A stretch of 56,701 bases of DNA. Origin: an uncultured Bacilli bacterium. GTDB taxonomy: Bacteria; Bacillota_I; Bacilli_A; RF39; UBA660. Positions 50,926-56,701 of this stretch are shown here, in pieces. The stretch is taken from positions 1 to 56,701 of the forward strand of contig CAKPEJ010000006.1 of NCBI GenBank assembly GCA_934149325.1, given 5' to 3'. How positions within the stretch are numbered: position 1 is the first letter of the stretch; the number at the start of each line of letters is the position of its first letter. A program made the position numbers and the translations under genes. Under the pieces are notes generated by a model, which was not told where the DNA came from, did not search any database, and was given only the letters and a program-made list of their open reading frames with translations.

Positions 50926-51849
50926 TTACATGTTTATTATATCTTTATAGTTACTTGGAAAACCTAATATTTCATATATCTTTGTATATGATATTGTTTT
51001 TAGATTAATAATTAATTTTTCTATTTCGTTATCAATTTCATCCATAAATTCTTTAAATTTTCTATCTGTAAGCATTATTTTTAAAATTATAACAAGTGCA
51101 AAAATATCATTTTTACCATATTTATATAAACCATCTTCCAACTCAATATTTAATTTTTTATGATATATAGTATTTGATATTTCTCTTTGAGTTCTATGAT
51201 CATAAACGATATCTTCATGAGCACATAAATTTCTATAGTTTGATAGAATTGCCAAATACACTTCCATATCATCTGGTTTTACTTTATAAAAATCACATAT
51301 TTTTTGTTTATCATCATTTTTTAGTATGCCGTATAATTCATTTATTAAACCAAAAGACAATACTTTTACTAAAATCCACATAGGAATATATCCATAATTT
51401 GTAATATAGTGAAGAGTTGCTGTATGTTTATTTCCATTTACCCTTATTTGTCTTTTCATTTTATTAAGAACATCTTCAACCCTTCTTTGTTCTTTAATAT
51501 CTTGCGTAAAATTAGATGCTTTTAAATAATCTTTTTCTTTATAACCATAGCTTTTTGATAATTGATAACTAATTATACTTTTTATATTATTTTCTATTAT
51601 TAATAAATTTTTAAATAATATATTTCTAAAATTTCTATCAAACAGGAATAATGCATATAATTCTTCAAATGTTGTACCCTTAATGAACTTCCTATTTGCT
51701 GTTAAAAAAGGATGTCTATAACCATTTATAAAGAAATAGTTTTCTCTATATAAAATTTCTTTTGTAACATCTTCATTATTTATAATAAGTCCTTTTGACC
51801 TTAGAGATTCTACTTGTTCATCAATAGTTTTAAATTCCTTTTTATTCAT
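50926..51849 (-). CDS. Abi_2 (AbiD/AbiF-type) abortive infection protein
   Basis: A 307-aa protein with the family opening KTIDEQVESLRSKGLII and YFFINGYRHPF, a central FLFDRNFRNILFKNLLIIEN helix, YIPMWILVKVLSFG, and RNLCAHEDIVYDHR, whose R-x4-H (Arg206, His211) is the HEPN RNase-type motif. Members abort phage infection by a growth-arrest mechanism. The ATG at 51849 has GGTGA before it. It is an accessory gene lodged between htrA and whiA. No toxin-antitoxin partner or spacer for an RNA partner is seen beside it. Confidence 0.85.
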   Translation of the reverse strand: MNKKEFKTIDEQVESLRSKGLIINNEDVTKEILYRENYFFINGYRHPFLTANRKFIKGTTFEELYALFLFDRNFRNILFKNLLIIENNIKSIISYQLSKSYGYKEKDYLKASNFTQDIKEQRRVEDVLNKMKRQIRVNGNKHTATLHYITNYGYIPMWILVKVLSFGLINELYGILKNDDKQKICDFYKVKPDDMEVYLAILSNYRNLCAHEDIVYDHRTQREISNTIYHKKLNIELEDGLYKYGKNDIFALVIILKIMLTDRKFKEFMDEIDNEIEKLIINLKTISYTKIYEILGFPSNYKDIINM

Positions 51850-51880
51850 AGTATCACCACTATAATTATAGCACAAAAAC

Positions 51881-51907
51881 AAAAGAATTCAATTACTGAA
51901 TTCTTTT
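51881..51907 (-). terminator. Terminator of whiA
   Basis: Eleven-base-pair stem AAAAGAATTCA/TGAATTCTTTT, five-base loop, T-rich tail on the minus strand. Confidence 0.75.
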
Positions 51908-52838
51908 AATTTTCTTTTAATTTAGCTGCTAATTCTTTTATTTTTCTTAATCTATGATTTAAACATGATTTTGTCATTTTAACTCCTGTTTCTAAACTTA
52001 TTATTTCACTAAGTTCTACTAAGGATGATTCAGAGTATTTTACTCTATAATTTGCAACTGTTTTAAGTTTTTCATCAAGTAAATCAAAAGCATCATGTGC
52101 TTTAATTAAATTTATATCTTTTATTTGTGATAATGCAGAATTTAAAGTTTTTTCTATATTTGCTTGTTCACAATTATTAATTCTATTATTCATATTGACT
52201 TTTTCTCTGTAAATTCTTATATCTTCATAATAAAGTACACCTTCATATGCTTTAATTAATTTTAATAAATCACTAATTTTTTCTGATTCTTTTATATATA
52301 CCATATGACCTTTTTTTCTTCTTAATACTTTTGCATTAAGTTTAAAATAATTTAATAAATCACATAAAAATTTGGCATATTCAACTTTATCTATTAGAAA
52401 TTCTAAATGATATCTTGATGTTTTTGGATCATTTACACTACCACTAATTAAGAAACAACCTCTTAAGAAAGCTCTTTTTAACTGATCATCTGATACAATT
52501 TCTTCTGATGGAACATCAAGTAATTTTATTGAATTATCTTTTACAAAGCCTAAATCTTTTATTATTTTTAATACATCTCTTTTTATTTCTATTATATAAA
52601 TCTCATTCTTTTTAAAATTATAATTTTTTCTTACAGTAATATTACATGTAACATCATATAATTCTTTTACTGTTTTAAAAATTCTATTTGCAACATTTAT
52701 ATTTTCTGTTTGAACTCTAATACAATACATTTTTATATCTGAATTAGTTCTTAATATTCCAGATAATTCGGATATTTTTTCAAGTCTTGTTGAATCTACT
52801 TTTGATATTTCTTCTTTTATTTTATATGAAAAAGTCAT
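51906..52838 (-). CDS. whiA: WhiA, LAGLIDADG-like DNA-binding regulator
   Basis: A 310-aa protein with two LAGLIDADG-derived repeats (about 10-195, AFLRGCFLISGSVNDPKTSRYHLEF) and a C-terminal helix-turn-helix (about 225-305, LVELSEIISLETG, MTKSCLNHRLRKIKEL). In Gram-positives WhiA affects division and chromosome segregation. GAGGTG precedes the ATG. It normally follows rapZ and yvcK; both are absent, and trxB is directly upstream. Confidence 0.95.
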   Translation of the reverse strand: MTFSYKIKEEISKVDSTRLEKISELSGILRTNSDIKMYCIRVQTENINVANRIFKTVKELYDVTCNITVRKNYNFKKNEIYIIEIKRDVLKIIKDLGFVKDNSIKLLDVPSEEIVSDDQLKRAFLRGCFLISGSVNDPKTSRYHLEFLIDKVEYAKFLCDLLNYFKLNAKVLRRKKGHMVYIKESEKISDLLKLIKAYEGVLYYEDIRIYREKVNMNNRINNCEQANIEKTLNSALSQIKDINLIKAHDAFDLLDEKLKTVANYRVKYSESSLVELSEIISLETGVKMTKSCLNHRLRKIKELAAKLKEN

Positions 52839-52842
52839 TTTA

Positions 52843-53703
52843 TCACCTCAAATTCTTTATTATATTTGTTGCACAAATAGCCCCTTCTGATGCAGCTGTT
52901 ACTATTTGATACAAATCTTTTTTTATTATGTCACCTGCGGCATAAATGCCATCTATATTTGTTTTATAATTTTTATCAACTACTAAATATCCATTATCTA
53001 TATTTAGATTTAAATTTTTAAATATACTGCCATTAGGAGCATATCCTGTACTTATAAACAAACAATCTAAAGAAATAATTGTACCATCATCTAATTCAAT
53101 ACTACTTATTTTATCATTTTCTTCATTTATTTTTATAACTTTTTTACTGTTGATAACATTGATATCTTTATCACTATAATCATTTGAATCATAATTAATA
53201 TAAGTTATATTCTTAGTTATATTTTTTAAATAATTTAATTCTTCTATAGATTCTTTATTATTACCAATAAGTACAATTTTTTTATTCTTATATAGTGAGC
53301 CATCACATGTAGCACAATAACTTATACCTTTACCAATTAATTTTTCTTCATTTTCTATATTTAATGATTTTTCTATTCTACCTGTTGCGATAATAATTGT
53401 TTTTGCTTCATAAGTATTATTTTTAGTTACTACTTTTTTTACATCTCCATCTAAAATAGAAATAACTGTATCCATTACAATAGGAATATCTAAATCAGTT
53501 ACTTGTTTATACATATCATAAGCAAGTTTACTAGGATCATTTAAAGTAAAACCTAAATAATTTTTTATATTTTTAGCTTTAAGTATTTTCCCGCCAGGTA
53601 CTTCTTTTTCAATTATTAAAACATTTTTATTGGCATTTTTTAAATATATTCCTGCACTCATTCCAGCAGGACCAGCACCTATTATAATTGAATCATATAT
53701 CAT
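52843..53703 (-). CDS. trxB: Thioredoxin reductase
   Basis: A 286-aa flavoprotein with the FAD motif GAGPAGMSAGIYL at residue 9, the redox-active CATC in GISYCATCDGSLY near 130, an NADPH-binding region, and the C-terminal GIYAAGDI FAD motif. It reduces thioredoxin with NADPH. Slightly short for the family but all motifs are intact. AAGGT precedes the ATG. It lies four bases after lgt. Confidence 0.94.
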   Translation of the reverse strand: MIYDSIIIGAGPAGMSAGIYLKNANKNVLIIEKEVPGGKILKAKNIKNYLGFTLNDPSKLAYDMYKQVTDLDIPIVMDTVISILDGDVKKVVTKNNTYEAKTIIIATGRIEKSLNIENEEKLIGKGISYCATCDGSLYKNKKIVLIGNNKESIEELNYLKNITKNITYINYDSNDYSDKDINVINSKKVIKINEENDKISSIELDDGTIISLDCLFISTGYAPNGSIFKNLNLNIDNGYLVVDKNYKTNIDGIYAAGDIIKKDLYQIVTAASEGAICATNIIKNLR

Positions 53704-53707
53704 AATA

Positions 53708-54490
53708 TCAACCTTCCATATAATTAATTTTTTTCTTTTTTGAGACTACAAGAATCACAATTCCTAATATTATACCAAATATTGATACAATTTGAGCCAT
53801 TTTTAAATTAAATAACATTAAACTATCTGTTCTTAATGATTCTATAAAAAATCTAACAACTCCATACCATATTAAATATATTGCAGATATTGTTCCTAAT
53901 TTTAGATTTTTCTTTTTTCTTATTATAAGTAAAATAATAAATCCAATTAAACAGCAAATGCTTTCAAAATAAAATGTTGGAAAATAATAGTTTCCATCTA
54001 TATTCATACCATCTATTATAAATTTTGGTATATGCATACTTTTTAAAGTACTTAAAGTTGTCATACTACCATATGCTTCTTGATTAAAAAAGTTCCCCCA
54101 TCTTCCACATGCTTGCGCAATTAATATGCTGGGTGCAATTATATCTAAAATTCTAATAAAATTTAAATTATATTTTTTTGTATAAAAGTATATGAAAATT
54201 GCACCTATTATTAATCCACCATGAATCGCAAGACCACCATTTCTTATATCAAATATTTCTATAGGATTACTCAAATAATAAGAATAATTAAATATAACAT
54301 AATATAGCCTAGCACCAAGTATTCCTAAAATAATTCCATAAAAAATCATATTAGATATAATATCTACATTAATACAGTGTCTCTTTGCTTCTTTTGTTAT
54401 TAAAAAATACGCTATTATTATTCCAATAAGAATACATATTGAATACCAGTATATGTCTATATTAAATATAGAAAATGCAACTCTATTCAT
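53708..54490 (-). CDS. lgt: Prolipoprotein diacylglyceryl transferase
   Basis: A 260-aa membrane enzyme with about seven helices, the HGGLIIGAI motif near residue 90, the Lgt signature GRWGNFFNQEAYG near 132, and the C-terminal FFIESLRTDSL segment. It attaches diacylglycerol to the lipobox Cys of lipoproteins such as the one at 8070. GGGGAAA precedes the ATG. It overlaps the upstream YvlD-like gene by eight bases. Confidence 0.95.
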   Translation of the reverse strand: MNRVAFSIFNIDIYWYSICILIGIIIAYFLITKEAKRHCINVDIISNMIFYGIILGILGARLYYVIFNYSYYLSNPIEIFDIRNGGLAIHGGLIIGAIFIYFYTKKYNLNFIRILDIIAPSILIAQACGRWGNFFNQEAYGSMTTLSTLKSMHIPKFIIDGMNIDGNYYFPTFYFESICCLIGFIILLIIRKKKNLKLGTISAIYLIWYGVVRFFIESLRTDSLMLFNLKMAQIVSIFGIILGIVILVVSKKKKINYMEG

Positions 54491-54902
54491 TTTTATTTCC
54501 CCTTTTTATAATAGGTTTTATTATTAACCCTTCAACTAATATATTCATAATACTTATCATAACAGCTATTAATATTCCATGAAAAATACCATATATATCA
54601 AAATTATCACCTAGTATAAAATCTACAATTTTTAATATAAACAAATTTATAAATGGATAAAATAATCCAAGTGTGATAGCTGTTATTGGTATAGTTAATC
54701 TAAATATTAATGGTTTTATTGTTTTATTTAATATACTTATTATTATAGCTGCTAATAAATCATAAAATATATTTTCTGAATATAAGCTATCAAATAATAA
54801 ATCAGCTAAATAAAGAACAAAGGTATAACCAAAAATATATAACATCCAATCTAATACTTTATTAATTTTTGAATTATTTACTTCATATTTTACTTTTTCC
54901 AT
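54483..54902 (-). CDS. YvlD/phage-holin-IV-like membrane protein
   Basis: A 139-aa protein with four hydrophobic helices (about 16-36, 45-65, 70-95 and 105-130). LLAAIIISILNKTIKPLIF and LTIPITAITLGLFYPFIN match the YvlD family (phage holin superfamily IV, DUF360-type). It is adjacent to lgt as in Bacillus. Despite the family name a lytic role is not implied. AAAGGA precedes the ATG. Confidence 0.85.
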   Translation of the reverse strand: MEKVKYEVNNSKINKVLDWMLYIFGYTFVLYLADLLFDSLYSENIFYDLLAAIIISILNKTIKPLIFRLTIPITAITLGLFYPFINLFILKIVDFILGDNFDIYGIFHGILIAVMISIMNILVEGLIIKPIIKRGNKNE

Positions 54903-54986
54903 AACAATATCCTTTCTATATTTATATTATACAACAACTTGTAATTTAGTACAATGTTTTCTGGTGTTTCATAAAAATAAAAAAAA

Positions 54987-55013
54987 GAAACTGAAAATTT
55001 TATCTTCAGTTTC
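54987..55013 (-). terminator. Terminator of the terminal surface-protein gene
   Basis: Nine-base-pair stem GAAACTGAA/TTCAGTTTC, nine-base loop, then eight T on the minus strand. Confidence 0.8.
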
Positions 55014-55025
55014 CTCAAATAATTA

Positions 55026-56701
55026 TTAATTTATTTTCTTTTTATTTCTTATATACATAAGAGATGTAGTAATCATTGAAATTATAATTAATATAAATCC
55101 ATATTTAATTACTTTTTGACCTGTTCTTATACTTACATATAAAGTTGAAGTTGCTTTACTTAAAATACCAACTAAGTTATTTGTTTTATTTTCTTTTATA
55201 TTTCCTGTTAATTTTCCATCAGATGTAATACTAAATGATATTTCTTTATTTTCATTGTCTATTAATTTATATTCACCTTCTGGTAAATTATTTAAATATA
55301 ATCTTCCATTTATAGGATTCATTGAAGTTGTTGAATTTGTTTTACTTACTTCATATCTTCCAACATTTTCTTCATCTTCTACCATATCAATATCATTATA
55401 TTTATTATTTTCTAGATATTGAAGTTTATATTCTTTTCCAACCTCAAGTGATGAACCATCATCCATTTCATATACTATTATATTTTTAGTTGTCTTTTTA
55501 ACTCCACTTGATCTAAATAAATTTATTATTTGACCAATTACTGTTTCATTGTTTGTTTCATCACTCTTACTACTATCTATGTATGTTACATTTCCTGTTA
55601 TTGTATAATCACCATAATCAATTTGATTACCATTTAAATCAATAATTATTGTTTTATTTTCTGGTATTACTATATCTTGTGTCAATACTACATTTCTATA
55701 TAGTGTTAAAGTTACTTCTCTTCCTTCTGGTGCGGCTGCTACTGCTGATTCAATGTCTTTGTAGTTTATACCATTAGACATAATTGCTTGTTCATCTTCA
55801 CCTTTAGGCTCTAAGAAGGATGTTTGAGAATTATCTGCATTAAGAACTTGATTTACTCTGTAATTGTCAGCGATTCTAGTTACATAATCAAATGATTGTC
55901 CAATAGCTCCTGTAATTCTACCATCGTAGAAATAGAAATCGTCAGCATTTTTCAAACCATAATTATCACCTTTTACAATTGGCGATGTTGTACTTACTAC
56001 ACCATCATTTTCACCCATTGTATATGATGCACTTGTACCAGTTAAAGCAATTTTTTTTGCATGAATTTCTCCACCTGTTATTTTGATTTTTAAGTAATTT
56101 GACGATTTTGATTCTATTCCGTTACCGTCAGATTCTATCTTACCACCTTCCATAGTTACATTAGAATTCTTTATACCAATATTCTTTGCATGAATTTCTC
56201 CACCAGATATAGTTACATTCCCTCCTGTAATACCTACATCGTTTGACTCAAGTATTCCACCGTTCATAAATGTATTACCATATAATATTGAACCATTTAT
56301 TTTTCCATTATTAATATATATTGATCCAGGATACAATCTAATAGATGTATTTATTACTCCTGCATTTAATACAAATTGGGCATCTTCAGACATTGTTACA
56401 CCATATTCTTCTGTATCTCCTGTTATAATTCCACCCTTCATATTAATACCATAGCGAGATTTTACAACATTTATTGTTCCACTATATATAATTGATCTAC
56501 CACTAAGAGTGTCAATATATGATGGCTCATAGATATTTGTTGTACCTACTCCATCAACTAACATAACTTTACCATCAGTTACATTTGCAGTGCCACTATC
56601 ATTTATAAGTTTATTTAAATATCCAGAATTAAAATTAATTATTTCTCCAGTCTTTTTAGTTGTATTAGAAATTTTACCAGAAATATAAGAATTAGTTATA
56701 T
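55026..56701 (-). CDS. Surface protein with beta-helix repeats and SpaA-like domain, 5' end outside window
   Basis: The frame is open from the stop at 55026 to the window edge, giving 557 visible residues; the first ATG at 56564 is internal, not the start. The visible part begins with right-handed beta-helix-type repeats (GGEIHAKNIGIK, MEGGKIESDGNGIE, TGGEIHAKKIALTG; about 20-22 residues per turn), then a region with the VTLTLYRNVVLTQDIVIPEN pattern common in listerial/clostridial surface repeats, a SpaA/CnaB-like domain (GKEYKLQYLENNKYNDIDM ... YLNNLPEGEYKLID), and a C-terminus reading VSIRTGQKVIKYG before a membrane helix and a basic KKK end. The motif is shared with the protein at 8761. 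Confidence 0.75.
   Translation of the reverse strand, partial: ITNSYISGKISNTTKKTGEIINFNSGYLNKLINDSGTANVTDGKVMLVDGVGTTNIYEPSYIDTLSGRSIIYSGTINVVKSRYGINMKGGIITGDTEEYGVTMSEDAQFVLNAGVINTSIRLYPGSIYINNGKINGSILYGNTFMNGGILESNDVGITGGNVTISGGEIHAKNIGIKNSNVTMEGGKIESDGNGIESKSSNYLKIKITGGEIHAKKIALTGTSASYTMGENDGVVSTTSPIVKGDNYGLKNADDFYFYDGRITGAIGQSFDYVTRIADNYRVNQVLNADNSQTSFLEPKGEDEQAIMSNGINYKDIESAVAAAPEGREVTLTLYRNVVLTQDIVIPENKTIIIDLNGNQIDYGDYTITGNVTYIDSSKSDETNNETVIGQIINLFRSSGVKKTTKNIIVYEMDDGSSLEVGKEYKLQYLENNKYNDIDMVEDEENVGRYEVSKTNSTTSMNPINGRLYLNNLPEGEYKLIDNENKEISFSITSDGKLTGNIKENKTNNLVGILSKATSTLYVSIRTGQKVIKYGFILIIISMITTSLMYIRNKKKIN

Noticed and set aside
1..56701. CRISPR array or insertion sequence with terminal repeats
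   Set aside because: No regularly spaced direct repeats or intact transposase with flanking inverted repeats were seen; the Rpn-like gene has no recognisable terminal repeats.

Overview
The window is AT-rich DNA from a Gram-positive, Bacilli-like bacterium. Gene content and order resemble a reduced Bacillus chromosome: rpsF-ssb-rpsR, rplI-dnaB, walJ-rlmH, parA-parB with ychF and a DUF951 gene, lgt-trxB-whiA, and gerQ near ung. The standard genetic code is used: the walJ-rlmH junction is an ATGA overlap whose TGA is a stop. Several genes are specific to endospore formers: an alpha/beta SASP, yunB and gerQ. A small-genome, possibly gut-associated, spore-forming relative of Erysipelotrichia or the RF39-type lineages fits, but the lineage is inference. 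Nearly all genes lie on the minus strand.

Layout. 1-6 kb: accessory DNA (a DUF1016 fragment without a normal start codon, a BRO-type antirepressor), then SASP, a DUF1292 protein, yutD, yunB and a tail-anchored coiled-coil protein. 6-8.7 kb: ferredoxin, rluB, a D,D-carboxypeptidase and a lipoprotein. 8.7-14.8 kb: a two-gene surface operon (a 1272-aa SdrD-B-like protein and a 726-aa thioester/SpaA-type protein). 15-18.6 kb: uppP, rmuC, a TVP38-type protein and a rhodanese. 18.6-31.1 kb: a complete-looking type IV secretion operon with no relaxase or integrase. It encodes a VirB2-like pilin, a Cys-rich protein ending in a second VirB2-like domain, VirB6-like, PrgI/VirB3-like, VirB4 split into two overlapping genes, a three-domain wall hydrolase, and VirD4. 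31-36.5 kb: trmL, gerQ, lemA, ung, a LysR regulator, an HD hydrolase, rlmH and walJ. 36.5-47.5 kb: the near-origin block (M23/LysM/G5 protein, dnaB, rplI, rpsR, ssb, rpsF, ychF, mscS, parB, parA). 47.5-48.8 kb: an Rpn-like PD-(D/E)XK gene, then a 384-base stretch holding a shared regulatory element, a 7-codon ORF and a candidate small RNA. 48.8-54.9 kb: rpsI-rplM, htrA, an Abi_2 defence gene, whiA, trxB, lgt and a YvlD-type membrane protein. From 55 kb to the window edge: the 3' end of another surface protein.

Working together. A near-consensus promoter drives the pilin gene at the head of the secretion operon, so the system looks like a resident chromosomal machine. The surface operon and the terminal surface protein share a C-terminal sequence, VSIRTGQ-x-VIKYG, followed by a membrane helix and basic tail, where LPXTG would normally be. 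This is a candidate undescribed anchoring signal. Two accessory genes 47 kb apart (DUF1016 and Rpn-like) share a 41-bp upstream element with 36 identical positions.
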